Part shown: piece by piece, positions 15,799 through 24,359 of the stretch
Position numbering within the stretch: position 1 is the first letter of the stretch
How the letters are laid out: the number at the start of each line of letters is the position of its first letter
Assembly (NCBI GenBank): GCA_903918885.1
Contig: CAIXFY010000075.1
Location: forward strand, 1-60,823
DNA: 60,823 nt
Reading direction: 5' to 3'
Source of the DNA: an uncultured Verrucomicrobia subdivision 3 bacterium
GTDB taxonomy: Bacteria; Verrucomicrobiota; Verrucomicrobiia; Limisphaerales; UBA11358
Notes under the pieces: model-generated
What the model saw: only the letters and a program-made list of their open reading frames with translations
Database searches by the model: none
Told to the model about the DNA's origin: nothing
Position numbers and translations under genes: made by a program

Positions 15799-16119
15799 GT
15801 GAAAGTGGATCTCGGCATCTGGAGCAAGCTCACGCAGGCGGTCATCGCCCTCGTGGTCATCGCCGTCTTGATTCTCATCGGCATGACTTATCTGCCGCTC
15901 ATCCACCAGAACGAGCGGATGCGCCGCGAAATCCTCCGGCTCGACACCGAACTCCAAAAGCAGGATTCCGTCTCCCGGCAACTCCGTTCCGACATTGACG
16001 CGCTGCGGAACGACCCCGACACCGTCAGCCGGCTCGCCCGCGAAAAACTCGGCTACGCCAAGCCGGATGAAACGGTCGTGCGCTTTGAAACGAATTCTGT
16101 CAGCGCCGCCCCAAGATAA
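15799..16119 (+). CDS. FtsB/DivIC-like septum formation initiator
   Basis: A 106-residue protein with a short cytoplasmic start, one transmembrane helix (AVIALVVIAVLILIGMTYLPL, residues 14-34) and a periplasmic coiled coil (NERMRREILRLDTELQKQDS) ending in DPDTVSRLAREKLGYAKPDE, the conserved E-x-x-A-R-x-x-L-x-(M/Y) motif of FtsB/DivIC. In the divisome such proteins join FtsL and FtsQ. The start is GTG 15799, as there is no ATG before the membrane helix. It is divergent from the Yip1-like gene and converges on frr across a hairpin. Confidence 0.82.
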   Translation: MKVDLGIWSKLTQAVIALVVIAVLILIGMTYLPLIHQNERMRREILRLDTELQKQDSVSRQLRSDIDALRNDPDTVSRLAREKLGYAKPDETVVRFETNSVSAAPR

Positions 16120-16147
16120 AAGCCGCTCCGGTTTCCCGAAGCGGCTT
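16118..16147. terminator. Hairpin terminator between ftsB-like gene and frr
   Basis: AAGCCGCT (16120-16127) and AGCGGCTT (16140-16147) pair around a 12-nt loop. Read leftwards the stem is followed by TTTT, so it acts mainly as the frr terminator. Confidence 0.8.
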
Positions 16148-16164
16148 CGCGAAAGCAGGTTTCC

Positions 16165-16725
16165 TCACACCGTCATGATTTCTTTTTCCTTATGCGCCGC
16201 GTGCGTGTCAATTTTGCCGGAATAATCGTCCGTAATTTTTTGCAGATCTTTTTCCGCCTGCTTCTTCGCGTCCTCGGTCACGCCGCTATCGTGCGCGTGT
16301 TTCTTAAACAAATCCATCGCGTCACGACGGATGTGGCGCAGGGCTACGCGGCCGTCCTCGGCCATTTTCTTGGTGAGCTTCACGAATTCCTGACGGCGCT
16401 CCGTGCTCAATTCCGGAAAGGACAGGCGCAACAGTTTGCCCTGCACCACCGGCGAGATGCCGATGTTCGCCTTCTGGATGGCCTTCTCAATCGGCTGGAG
16501 CGCGGCCACATCCCACGGCGTGATGACCAACATGCGCGGCTCCGGCGAACTGATGTTCGCCAGTTCGCGAATGCGCATCATCGAGCCGTAGACTTCCGCC
16601 TGAATATTTTCCACAAGGCCGGGCGCGGCCTTGCCGGTGCGCACGTTGGCAAATTCGTTGACCACCGATTGCTCGGTCTTGGTCATCTTCTCTTCCGCTT
16701 CCAGCAGGATGTCGTCGAGTGTCAT
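16165..16725 (-). CDS. frr: Ribosome recycling factor
   Basis: Splits post-termination ribosomes together with EF-G. The 186 residues align with the family over the full length: MTLDDILLEAEEKMTKTEQ at the N-terminus, FANVRTGKAAPGLVENIQAEVYG (tRNA-mimic helix and loop), PWDVAALQPIEKAIQKANIG, and RRQEFVKLTKKMAEDGRVALRHIRRDA, ending in a long helix. The C-terminus HKEKEIMTV matches the family. It is followed by a terminator at 16118-16147 and preceded by a 22-bp gap to the SIS-domain gene, so it may belong to that operon. pyrH and tsf, often neighbours of frr, are not here. Confidence 0.97.
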   Translation of the reverse strand: MTLDDILLEAEEKMTKTEQSVVNEFANVRTGKAAPGLVENIQAEVYGSMMRIRELANISSPEPRMLVITPWDVAALQPIEKAIQKANIGISPVVQGKLLRLSFPELSTERRQEFVKLTKKMAEDGRVALRHIRRDAMDLFKKHAHDSGVTEDAKKQAEKDLQKITDDYSGKIDTHAAHKEKEIMTV

Positions 16726-16747
16726 AGTGCAGCCAGCGTAACAAAGT

Positions 16748-18508
16748 TCATTGCGCCTGTAAAAATCTTTCCGCCTCGGCGTTCGTGCAATTTCGCCGCA
16801 CGCGCGTCACGGCCATGCCCACGACCGGCGGATACGCTTGATCCGCCTTCATGCGCGGCTCGACGTATTCGATGATCTCGAACAGCAGCGCGTTCGCCGC
16901 CGCGTAATCGAGGCCGGTCAGCTTCGTGACGTAGCGCGTCGCGCGGTCAATCAGCTTCAAATTCGATGGCACAACCCAGATCATGTAATTTCCCAGCACG
17001 CGGCCGAGCCGCACCATCGTGCAGGTGGACAGCGCATTCAACGTCAGCTTCGCCGCCACGCGCGTCAGGATATCGAGGTGGAAATGATTTTCAGGAACCG
17101 GAATAAAAGCGGATTCTAGTTTTAAGTTCTGAGTTTGTAATTTTGAGTTTCCAAATGAAATCAAACCCGTCTTCGCGCTGGCGGCGTGCGCGGCGGCGAG
17201 TTGCCCCAGTTGAAACGCGCCGTCTTCGCCGTCGGCGACAATCGCTACCGCCGAATCGCCCCGCCCTAGTTGGCGATTATTCGCGCCGTCCAGGCCGATG
17301 CGGAAGCGCAGCAGTTCCGCGCGGCTGATTTTACGGATAGTTTCCAGCGTGCGCGAAAGCTTGTCTTCGGTCACAAGGTCGCGCGCTTCGGCCTCGCTCC
17401 ACTCGACGCAGCGCGGTTCGCGTCGGATGATTTGCCGCCACGCGGCGGGCGTTTCCGCGCACGGCAAAAAAAGGAACGCCCACGATTCCGTCGCCGTCGC
17501 GTCGGCGAACTTGCGGAACGGCGGCGTGCAATACGTCGGCGAGCGTTCGGTGGTGTCCGTCAGCACGTCAATGCCCAGCCAGTCGGCGAAATAATTATTT
17601 TTGCCGCCAGCGCGATAAACCGATTCCTCCAGCGCAACGAGTTTCGCCAGCGGCGCGAGGGTATCTGGCGATTTCAGGTTGGCGTGGAGTTCGGTGAGTC
17701 CAGCCAAAATATTTTCCGGCACGCCCGCAGAATTTTCGCCGAGCAGTTCGCGCACAACCATTTCCATGACGGTGAGCAGGGCGCAAAGCTGGATTGAGGT
17801 CGCCTGCATCCGCGTCGAGCCGGTGATGGCCATCGGCCCCGTGGTGAGATTGATTTTTTCGATGCGCGCGTCTTGGATAACTTCGCGGCTGCGCTCGACG
17901 TGTTCGCACAGGATTTCGTCGGGATTGTTGTAAACAAAATAAACCTTCGCGCCCGCCTCCACGCCCGCCCACGCCGTGCCGATGACGAAGGAGGTTTCGC
18001 CGCCCTCCGTGATGGCAAAAACCACGTCTCGCTCCGAGACGCCGAGGTCGTTGATCTGCTTTTTGCCAAATGCGGTGAAATCCTCAAAGCCCTCGACCGA
18101 TTTGATCAGCGCATAATCGCCGCCAGCCATAACGCTAAAAGTGCGGTTCTCCAAATCGGAATTTTTCCGTCGTTGCCAGAAATCGCGCCAGACGGAATCC
18201 AGCAAAATGCTCAAGCGTCCGGTCGATCCGCAGCCGGTGAAAAAAATCCGTCCGCCGTTTTTCAGCGCGCGCCGGATCGTTTCCTTGATCTCGTCCGCGC
18301 GTCCCGAGGCGACAAATGTGCGAAAAGTTTTCACGACATCGTCGTCGGCATCGAACAGTAGCTTCAGCGCCGTTGCGATGTCTCGTTGCGCTACTTCACT
18401 CAAATCGGCGGTGACGGGATGCGACGCCTCGGTGACAAGCGCGCCGAGTTTGAACTGGCCGCTGATTTTTAGAAATTCTTCCGAACGACGTTGGGAACTT
18501 TCGCTCAT
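16748..18508 (-). CDS. MurQ/GckR-like double-SIS sugar-phosphate protein
   Basis: A 586-residue cytoplasmic protein. The first half has the SIS signature of N-acetylmuramate-6-phosphate etherases and glucokinase regulators: FFTGCGSTGRLSILLDS near residue 92, AITEGGETSFVIGTA near 165, and TGPMAITGSTRMQATS near 223. The second half carries a weaker SIS-like domain and ends ARVRRNCTNAEAERFL-like. MurQ is about 300 residues, whereas GckR-type proteins have two SIS domains and about 600, so this is the longer type. The exact ligand is not deducible. A patch at 17111-17152 is unusually AT-rich and codes NSKLQTQNLKLES, possibly a repeat insertion. Its ATG is inside the start region of the divergent dehydrogenase gene. 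Confidence 0.82.
   Translation of the reverse strand: MSESSQRRSEEFLKISGQFKLGALVTEASHPVTADLSEVAQRDIATALKLLFDADDDVVKTFRTFVASGRADEIKETIRRALKNGGRIFFTGCGSTGRLSILLDSVWRDFWQRRKNSDLENRTFSVMAGGDYALIKSVEGFEDFTAFGKKQINDLGVSERDVVFAITEGGETSFVIGTAWAGVEAGAKVYFVYNNPDEILCEHVERSREVIQDARIEKINLTTGPMAITGSTRMQATSIQLCALLTVMEMVVRELLGENSAGVPENILAGLTELHANLKSPDTLAPLAKLVALEESVYRAGGKNNYFADWLGIDVLTDTTERSPTYCTPPFRKFADATATESWAFLFLPCAETPAAWRQIIRREPRCVEWSEAEARDLVTEDKLSRTLETIRKISRAELLRFRIGLDGANNRQLGRGDSAVAIVADGEDGAFQLGQLAAAHAASAKTGLISFGNSKLQTQNLKLESAFIPVPENHFHLDILTRVAAKLTLNALSTCTMVRLGRVLGNYMIWVVPSNLKLIDRATRYVTKLTGLDYAAANALLFEIIEYVEPRMKADQAYPPVVGMAVTRVRRNCTNAEAERFLQAQ
17111..17152. repeat. AT-rich repeat-like patch inside the SIS-domain gene
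   Basis: About 42 bp of the pattern (read leftwards) AACTCAAAATTACAAACTC and AACTTAAAACTAG, built of short CAAAAYT-type words, stand in otherwise GC-rich code. It encodes a polar segment between the GL-I-SFG and SAFIPVPEN parts of the protein. It resembles the CAAAACTC-type dispersed repeats of these genomes; insertion is a guess. Confidence 0.35.
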
Positions 18509-18521
18509 GGCGGGCGATTTA

Positions 18522-21386
18522 ATGAAATTGCCAGTCGCCTGTCACGCCGATAGCTTGGTGTCCGTGCTTTCCACGCAACAGATGGCCGCGCTGAACGCCG
18601 CGAACTGCGAAGTCGCGTTCGACAACCGCACGCGCCAACTCTACGCGACGGACGCCTCGCCCTACCAAATTGTCCCGTCGGCGGTGGCGTTTCCCAAGTC
18701 CGCCAAGGAAGCGGGTAAAATAATTCAAGCGGCGCTGGTTGCGGGCGTCCCGGTCACGCCACGCGGCGGCGGCACAGGCTTGAGCGGCGGCGCCTTGGGC
18801 GACGGCCTAATCGTTGATTTCGCCCGCTACAACCGGGCGATCTGGGATTTCAACAAGGAGGCAAAAACCGTCCGCGTCGGTGCAGGTGTCGTCCTCGATC
18901 AACTCAATCAATTTCTCAAGCCCGCAAAATTGTGCTTTGGACCGGACGTGGCAACGAGTTCGCGCGCCACGCTGGGCGGAATGATTGCGAACAATTCCTC
19001 GGGAGCCTACACGCCGGTTTACGGAACCACCGGCCAGCACGTCCGCGAAATTGAAATCGTCATGGCCGACGGCAAGGCCACGCGCATCGGCGCACACCTG
19101 CCCTCACTGCAACACCAGCGCAACATCGTGGACGACCTGCTGCAATTGAACGCGCTGCAGATTGTGGATCAATTTCCGCCCGGACTTTTGAAGCGCTGGC
19201 CGGGCTACGGCCTTGCCCGCGCGCTCGATCAGCCGGGTAACCTCGTTCCGATTTTGTGCGGCAGCGAAGGCACGCTCGCGGGAATTTTCTCGGCGGAACT
19301 CAATCTGGTTCCGTTGCCGGAGGAACGCGGCGTGGCGCTGCTGTTTTTCTCCAGCGTCGCCGAGGCGCTGCTGGCGACGACCGCGCTGCTGGATTTGCAA
19401 CCGGCCGCCATCGAACACATTGACCGGCCGCTCTTCGACCAGACGCGTGGCCAACGGGAATTTCAGGCCGTCCGCGATTTGCTTGGCTTAGATACACAGC
19501 CGTGCGAAGCCATTTTGATCGTGGAATTTTTCGACGGTGCGAAGGATAAACTCGTGCAACTGCAAAAACGCCGCCTCGGCCTACGCCAGCTGGTTTTGAA
19601 ATCCGAGCGTGAGCGCGACCTCGTCTGGGCGATGCGCAAGGCCGGCTTGTCCTTGCTGATGAGTCTCAAGGGCAACGCCAAGCCCGCATGTTTTGTGGAG
19701 GATTCCGCCGTGCGCCCGAAGGATTTGCCCGCGTATTTTACAGGTCTGCAAGATTTGTTCAAGCGAGTCGGCGTGAACGCCTCGTTCTACGGCCACGCGG
19801 CGGCGGGTTTGTTGCATGTGCGTCCAGTGCTGGATCTACACCACGCAGACGACTTGAAAAAATTCCGGCAAATTGCCGACGAAGTCGCGGCGTTGGTAAC
19901 GCAATTCAATGGTTCGCTTGCGGCGGAACACGGCGTGGGCATGGCGCGGACAGAATTTTTGAAAGAACAGGTCGGTCCTGAACTTTACCGCATAATGCGC
20001 GAGATCAAGTCCGCGTTCGATCCGAACAATCTTTTCAATCCCGGAAAAATTATCGGCGACGGGCGTTACAAAATTGACCGGCATCTGCGACAGGGGGCGG
20101 ATCGCGAAATCATCCTGCCGTTCGAGCCGAAGCTCGCTTTCGCCGCGCACGACGAATCGTTCGTGGCAAATTTGGAACAATGCAATGGCTGCGGCGGCTG
20201 CACCAAGTGGACGCCGACGATGTGCCCGACTTACATCGCCACCGGCGAGGAGGGTATGTCCACGCGCGGTCGCGCAAACCTCATTCGCGCCGCGCTGGAA
20301 CGGCGCGTGACGGGAGACGCGCTGCAATCTGAAGAACTCCATTACGCGCTGTCCAACTGCCTTTCCTGTCGCGCCTGCACGAGTGAATGTCCGTCCAGCG
20401 TGAACTTGCCGCTGCTCAAGGCGGAACTGCTACATGCGCGGACAAAAAAATCGCATCTGACCAAACTTCAGCGGCTCGTCAGCTCGGTGGATCTCATCGG
20501 CCGCATCGGCACGAGTGTGCCAGGGTTGGCGAATTTCCTTTTTGATTCGCGCTCGGTGCGACATGTGTTTTCCAAAATGTTCAACCTTTCTCCAGAGCGT
20601 CCGACGCCGACATTCGCACGCGAACGCTTTGACCACTGGTTTGCAGGGCGTAAGAATTCCGCCTTTCCACGTCGCGGTAGCGTAATTTTGTGGGACGACA
20701 CTTTCATGCGCTACCATGAGCCGCACATTGGCAAAGCCGCCGTAGCCGTGCTGGAGGCTGCGGGTTTTGCTGTCACGTTGGTGAAGCAAAGGAAATGCTG
20801 CGGACGTCCCGCGTTCAGTGTCGGGCATCTCGACGAGGTGGAAAAACTCGGCACGCATAATCTCGCGCTGCTCGCCGCCGAGTCGGGAACTGCGCCGATT
20901 ATTTTTCTGGAGCCGTCGTGTTATTCCATGTTTGCGGAGGATTACCGCGAATTGGATTTGCCGGAAGCCGGGCATATTGGCGCGCGGTGTTTTTTGTTTG
21001 AAGATTTCATCGGCCAACTTTTGGAACGCGAGCCGGACGCACTAAAATTCAAGCCGCAGGAGGAGCGCCTCGTCATCCACGCCCATTGCCACGCAAAGAC
21101 GCTGACCGATCCCAAGGCGATGCAGCGGCTCGCCGCGCGGCTACCCGGTCGCAACGCGACTTTACTGGACTCTGGTTGTTGCGGCATGGCCGGCGCGTTC
21201 GGCATGATGGAATCGAAATACGAACTTTCACTGAAGATCGCCGCGCCGCTGATTGAGCAAATTCGGCATCAGCCTTATGGAACAACCACCGTGGTCTCCG
21301 GCACGAGCTGTCGTCATCAGGTGCAACACCTCATTGCCACGCGCACTAAGCACATGGCAGAAGTCATTGCTGACGCTTTAGCGTGA
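18522..21386 (+). CDS. FAD-linked and Fe-S dehydrogenase (D-2-hydroxyacid type)
   Basis: A 954-residue fusion like YdiJ-type D-2-hydroxyacid dehydrogenases. Residues about 45-220: PCMH-type FAD domain (TPRGGGTGLSGGALGDG, LGGMIANNSSGAYTPVYG). Next is an FAD-oxidase C-terminal domain (SFYGHAAAGLLHVRPVL, SLAAEHGVGMARTEFL). Residues about 550-640: two ferredoxin-like clusters (CNGCGGCTKW to MCPTY; CLSCRACTSECPSSVN). The C-terminal third holds two CCG domains (KCCGRPAFSVG; DSGCCGMAGAFG). It would oxidise a 2-hydroxyacid and pass electrons through the Fe-S centres. I use ATG 18522; an ATG at 18507 overlaps the divergent SIS gene start. A frame upstream of 18507 is antisense to that gene. Confidence 0.92.
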   Translation: MKLPVACHADSLVSVLSTQQMAALNAANCEVAFDNRTRQLYATDASPYQIVPSAVAFPKSAKEAGKIIQAALVAGVPVTPRGGGTGLSGGALGDGLIVDFARYNRAIWDFNKEAKTVRVGAGVVLDQLNQFLKPAKLCFGPDVATSSRATLGGMIANNSSGAYTPVYGTTGQHVREIEIVMADGKATRIGAHLPSLQHQRNIVDDLLQLNALQIVDQFPPGLLKRWPGYGLARALDQPGNLVPILCGSEGTLAGIFSAELNLVPLPEERGVALLFFSSVAEALLATTALLDLQPAAIEHIDRPLFDQTRGQREFQAVRDLLGLDTQPCEAILIVEFFDGAKDKLVQLQKRRLGLRQLVLKSERERDLVWAMRKAGLSLLMSLKGNAKPACFVEDSAVRPKDLPAYFTGLQDLFKRVGVNASFYGHAAAGLLHVRPVLDLHHADDLKKFRQIADEVAALVTQFNGSLAAEHGVGMARTEFLKEQVGPELYRIMREIKSAFDPNNLFNPGKIIGDGRYKIDRHLRQGADREIILPFEPKLAFAAHDESFVANLEQCNGCGGCTKWTPTMCPTYIATGEEGMSTRGRANLIRAALERRVTGDALQSEELHYALSNCLSCRACTSECPSSVNLPLLKAELLHARTKKSHLTKLQRLVSSVDLIGRIGTSVPGLANFLFDSRSVRHVFSKMFNLSPERPTPTFARERFDHWFAGRKNSAFPRRGSVILWDDTFMRYHEPHIGKAAVAVLEAAGFAVTLVKQRKCCGRPAFSVGHLDEVEKLGTHNLALLAAESGTAPIIFLEPSCYSMFAEDYRELDLPEAGHIGARCFLFEDFIGQLLEREPDALKFKPQEERLVIHAHCHAKTLTDPKAMQRLAARLPGRNATLLDSGCCGMAGAFGMMESKYELSLKIAAPLIEQIRHQPYGTTTVVSGTSCRHQVQHLIATRTKHMAEVIADALA

Positions 21387-21389
21387 GAT

Positions 21390-22313
21390 TTATTTCACCT
21401 TCCGGCACAGGTCTTTCAACGCTTCGGGTAAATCAGGATAATTGAATCTGAATTCACTGGCGAGAAACCGCTCCGGCGTGCAACGGGAACTCATCAGCAC
21501 CAGCGCCGGCTCGGCGTCCATAAACCACGAACCTAGCCGCAGCGCAAATTCCGGCACGCACGGACTCCACGGACGCCGCAGCACCTGCCGCAATTCATCC
21601 ATAAAAACCTCGTTGGTCACCGGCCGAGGAGCGACCGCATTGAAGACACCGAAAAACCGTTCCTGTTCCACCACGGCGACAAACATCCGGACCAAATCCG
21701 CGAGATGAATCCAACTGATATATTGCTGCCCGCCGCCCGCCGCGCCGCCGAGAAAAAATTTGGTCAGTCGGCTCAACACCGGCAAGGCGCCACCTTCCCG
21801 GCCCAAAACAAAACCGATACGTAACGTCACTTTGCGCGTGCGCGGCAGATCAACCGCAGTGAACGCCGACTCCCAATCGCGGCAGATTTCCGCCAGCGCG
21901 CCCGCGCCGTTCGGCTCGCTCTCATTGCAAACATGATTTTTCGTGTCGCCATAAAAACCGGTCGCACTCGCTTGAATCCAGACAGACGGCGGCGATTGCG
22001 ACTTGGCGATTGCGGCGGCGAGTGCGTTCACTGAATTGACGCGGGAAGCCGTGATTGAACGGAGATTTTCCGGTGAGTGCGGGCAATTGATATTTTTTCC
22101 GGTAAGATTGATGACCGCCGCTGCGCCTTCAAGTTCGCTTGCCCAGTCGCCCACGGTTTTGCCATCCCACGCCACCTCCGTCACGGCATCGCTGCGTTTG
22201 CCCGGCGAGCGCGTCAGCACGACCACAGCATAACCACGCCGTAAAAGTTCACCGGCCAGCGCCTTGCCGACAAAGCCACTACCACCCGCGATGACGATTC
22301 GTTTCTGACTCAT
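21390..22313 (-). CDS. TIGR01777-type SDR epimerase
   Basis: A 307-residue short-chain dehydrogenase-like protein. The N-terminus VIAGGSGFVGKALAGELLRRG is the GxxGxxG NAD(P) motif. Other family features are AAVINLTGKNINC near residue 90, WIQASATGFYGDTKNH near 140 (the active-site Y of the Y-G pattern), and a C-terminal DUF1731-like segment (LRQVLRRPWSPCVPEFALRLG to LASEFRFNYPDLPEALKDL). Family members include YfcH and SulA-like proteins whose substrate is unknown. It lies four bases from the end of the convergent dehydrogenase gene and three bases from the next leftward gene, with which it forms an operon. Confidence 0.88.
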   Translation of the reverse strand: MSQKRIVIAGGSGFVGKALAGELLRRGYAVVVLTRSPGKRSDAVTEVAWDGKTVGDWASELEGAAAVINLTGKNINCPHSPENLRSITASRVNSVNALAAAIAKSQSPPSVWIQASATGFYGDTKNHVCNESEPNGAGALAEICRDWESAFTAVDLPRTRKVTLRIGFVLGREGGALPVLSRLTKFFLGGAAGGGQQYISWIHLADLVRMFVAVVEQERFFGVFNAVAPRPVTNEVFMDELRQVLRRPWSPCVPEFALRLGSWFMDAEPALVLMSSRCTPERFLASEFRFNYPDLPEALKDLCRKVK

Positions 22314-22316
22314 GGA

Positions 22317-22733
22317 CTATCTTTGTAACTCAAGTCGAGGCGTGTTCAAAGCGGAAAGCGGATTGATTTTGAATTCCTGCTGCTCCAACAACCCAAGCCA
22401 GTAGGCGATGAGTTGCTGAACTTTGGCGAGGTTCAACTGCTCGTGCAGCGGTGGATATTTTTCCAGATTCGCCTGCGCCAGTTTGAACAACGCGGCAGAC
22501 GGACGCAGCCGCTGTTTTTGCAGATGCACAAACGCGCCGGCGAGCTGGATGAGTCCCTTGTAAAAATCGCCGTTCGCGCCGCGCCGATCCGGCAGCCACA
22601 AATCTTCCAGGATGTCGTGCGCCTCGTAAAATTTTTGCCGGTTGAACAACGCGAAGTAACCGGCGTAACGCGCATCCACCCCGTCGGCAGAAAATTGCCG
22701 CGCCAGTTCCGCGATGCGTTCGTGTTTGTTCAC
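22317..22733 (-). CDS. DUF309 family protein
   Basis: A 138-residue soluble helical protein. The signature F-Y-E-A-H-D-I-L-E-D-L-W, followed by FYKGLIQLAGAFVHLQK, is the conserved core of DUF309, with its characteristic histidines and acidic residues. The fold is all-helical; the biochemical role is unknown. It sits just upstream of the epimerase gene on the same strand (three-base gap) and is divergent from parB, with a foldback repeat between them. Confidence 0.85.
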   Translation of the reverse strand: MNKHERIAELARQFSADGVDARYAGYFALFNRQKFYEAHDILEDLWLPDRRGANGDFYKGLIQLAGAFVHLQKQRLRPSAALFKLAQANLEKYPPLHEQLNLAKVQQLIAYWLGLLEQQEFKINPLSALNTPRLELQR

Positions 22734-22756
22734 GCGGCCAGTTTATGGCCAAAGCC

Positions 22757-22810
22757 AAAAGTCTAAAGTCCAAACTCGCCGTGCAAAACCCGTTTTTGGA
22801 CATTGGACTT
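22757..22810. repeat. Foldback repeat upstream of parB
   Basis: Left arm AAGTCTAAAGTCCAAAC (about 22759-22775) and right arm, TTTTGGACATTGGACTT (22794-22810), are inverted copies with about three mismatches around a 17-nt spacer. The AGTCCAA-type words are like those found in other dispersed repeats of this group. It lies in the divergent promoter region of DUF309 and parB. Confidence 0.6.
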
Positions 22811-22843
22811 GAGACGGCGGACTTGATTTGCCACTCTGCGCAC

Positions 22844-23767
22844 ATGTCGAAACCTGCATTGGGACGCGGTCTGGGCGCGCTTTTGGCCGGCAGTCCCGCC
22901 ACCACCACGCCGCCAACGGCGGTCACGCCCGTCGCTGCGCCTGCTCCCCTGCCCGATTCCCGCGAACGCGTCCTGCGCGTGCCGCTGGACAAGATCCGTC
23001 CGACGGCCATGCAGCCGCGCAAAAATTTTTCCGACGAGGCGCTGAAGGAATTGGCCGATTCCATTCGGGAACAAGGCATCGTGCAGCCGCTCATCGTGCG
23101 CGAGCGCAACGGGGTTTTTGAACTCATCGCCGGCGAACGCCGCTGGCGCGCGTCGCAACTTTTGAAGTTGCCGGAAGTGCCCGTCATTGTTCGCGAGGCG
23201 GATGATCGGACGGTGCTGGAGTTGGCGCTCATTGAAAATTTGCAGCGCGAAAACCTGAACGCAATTGAAGAGGCGCTCGGCTATTCGCAACTCGCGGAAC
23301 AGTTTCAACTCACGCAGGAACAAATCGCGCAAAAGGTCGGCAAAAGCCGCGCCGCCGTGGCGAACGCGACGCGTTTGCTAAAATTGCCGGCTGCAGTTCA
23401 GGGTTATGTCCGCGAAGGCCGGCTGTCCGTCGGCCACGCAAAGGTGATTCTCGGCTTGGCGGATGAGAAGTTGCAGACGCTCGCCACCGAACGCGCCATC
23501 AAGGATGCGTTGAACGTGCGACAGACAGAAGGCTTGGTTGCCAAGCTGCAGGCGCGCGGTGGCAAAATCACGAGCGAGACGGCGAAGAGCAAGGCCTTCG
23601 TCCCGATTGATTCCAACATCGCGAAGCTGGAAGAGAAATTGCGCGAGAAATTCGGCACGAAGGTGCATTTGAAATACGTCCATGGCAAAGGCGTGGTGGA
23701 AATTTCCTTCTTCAATGACGACCAGCTGCAAAGCGTGCTGGAAATTCTCGGCGTCAACGCGGACTAA
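22844..23767 (+). CDS. parB: ParB/Spo0J chromosome partition protein
   Basis: A 307-residue ParB. The start at ATG 22844 gives MSKPALGRGLGALLAG, the typical opening; the frame extends 33 codons upstream through a repeat and is not credible. After a Pro/Ala linker comes the CTPase/ParB-N domain with RPTAMQPRKNFSDEALKELA, ELIAGERRWRASQLL (the GERR(W)RA motif binds nucleotide) and ALIENLQRENLNAIEEA. The KorB/HTH region SQLAEQFQLTQEQIAQKVGKSRAAVANATRLLKLP binds parS. A C-terminal dimer segment ends the protein. No parA is adjacent, and I find no parS in the window. It precedes def by 13 bp. Confidence 0.93.
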   Translation: MSKPALGRGLGALLAGSPATTTPPTAVTPVAAPAPLPDSRERVLRVPLDKIRPTAMQPRKNFSDEALKELADSIREQGIVQPLIVRERNGVFELIAGERRWRASQLLKLPEVPVIVREADDRTVLELALIENLQRENLNAIEEALGYSQLAEQFQLTQEQIAQKVGKSRAAVANATRLLKLPAAVQGYVREGRLSVGHAKVILGLADEKLQTLATERAIKDALNVRQTEGLVAKLQARGGKITSETAKSKAFVPIDSNIAKLEEKLREKFGTKVHLKYVHGKGVVEISFFNDDQLQSVLEILGVNAD

Positions 23768-23780
23768 ATTTTAATTCTTC

Positions 23781-24350
23781 ATGATTCTCGAAATCGTCAA
23801 ATACGGTCATCCCGTGCTGCGCAAAAAAGGCGAGCGCATTGAAACCATCACGCCTGAAATCAAAAAACTCATCGCCGACATGTTCGAGACGATGGAGGCG
23901 AACCACGGCGTTGGCCTCGCCGCGCAGCAAGTCGGCGTCGCGAAACAGCTCACGGTGATTGATGTGCGCGCGGTGACCGACCGACCGTCCACTTTGGAGC
24001 TCGACGGCAAACCGGCGGACGTCGCGAGCATCATGCCGCTCGTCCTGATTAATCCCGTCATCACGCCCGCAGGCGAAGCGGCAACCGGCGGCGAAGGCTG
24101 CTTGAGTTTTCCGGAGATTTTTGCCGACATCTCGCGCCCCGGCACGGTGGATGTGCAGGCGCTGAACGCAAAGGGAAAACCGATTTCATTCCGCTGCGGC
24201 GGCTTGCTGGCGCGCGCGGTGCAGCACGAGACGGATCACTTGAACGGACTGCTGTTCATCGACCGGATGGATAAGAAAACGAAGGCGGAATTGCAGCCGG
24301 AATTGGACGAGTTACAAGCCATCACTAAAAAAGCGCTGGCGAAAAAGTGA
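23781..24350 (+). CDS. def: Peptide deformylase
   Basis: Removes the formyl group from N-terminal formylmethionine of new proteins. The 189 residues show all three motifs: GVGLAAQQVGV (residues 47-57), EGCLSFPE near 110 with the metal-binding Cys, and QHETDHLNGLLF near 152 with both metal-binding histidines and the catalytic Glu; Thr replaces the common Ile between them. It follows parB by 13 bp on the same strand, so it is probably co-transcribed, and it converges on the next gene with nine bases between the stops. Confidence 0.95.
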   Translation: MILEIVKYGHPVLRKKGERIETITPEIKKLIADMFETMEANHGVGLAAQQVGVAKQLTVIDVRAVTDRPSTLELDGKPADVASIMPLVLINPVITPAGEAATGGEGCLSFPEIFADISRPGTVDVQALNAKGKPISFRCGGLLARAVQHETDHLNGLLFIDRMDKKTKAELQPELDELQAITKKALAKK

Positions 24351-24359
24351 CAGGGAAAT

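Noticed and set aside
18141-18521. Upstream extension of the FAD/Fe-S dehydrogenase frame
   Set aside because: It is antisense to the first 120 codons of the SIS-domain gene and has no family similarity.
22330-23232. A 300-codon leftward frame overlapping DUF309 and parB
   Set aside because: It is in the wrong frame for DUF309 and antisense to parB, with Arg/Ser-rich shadow composition.
22844-24350. Replication origin next to parB
   Set aside because: No dnaA, parA, DnaA-box cluster or parS-like palindrome was seen nearby.
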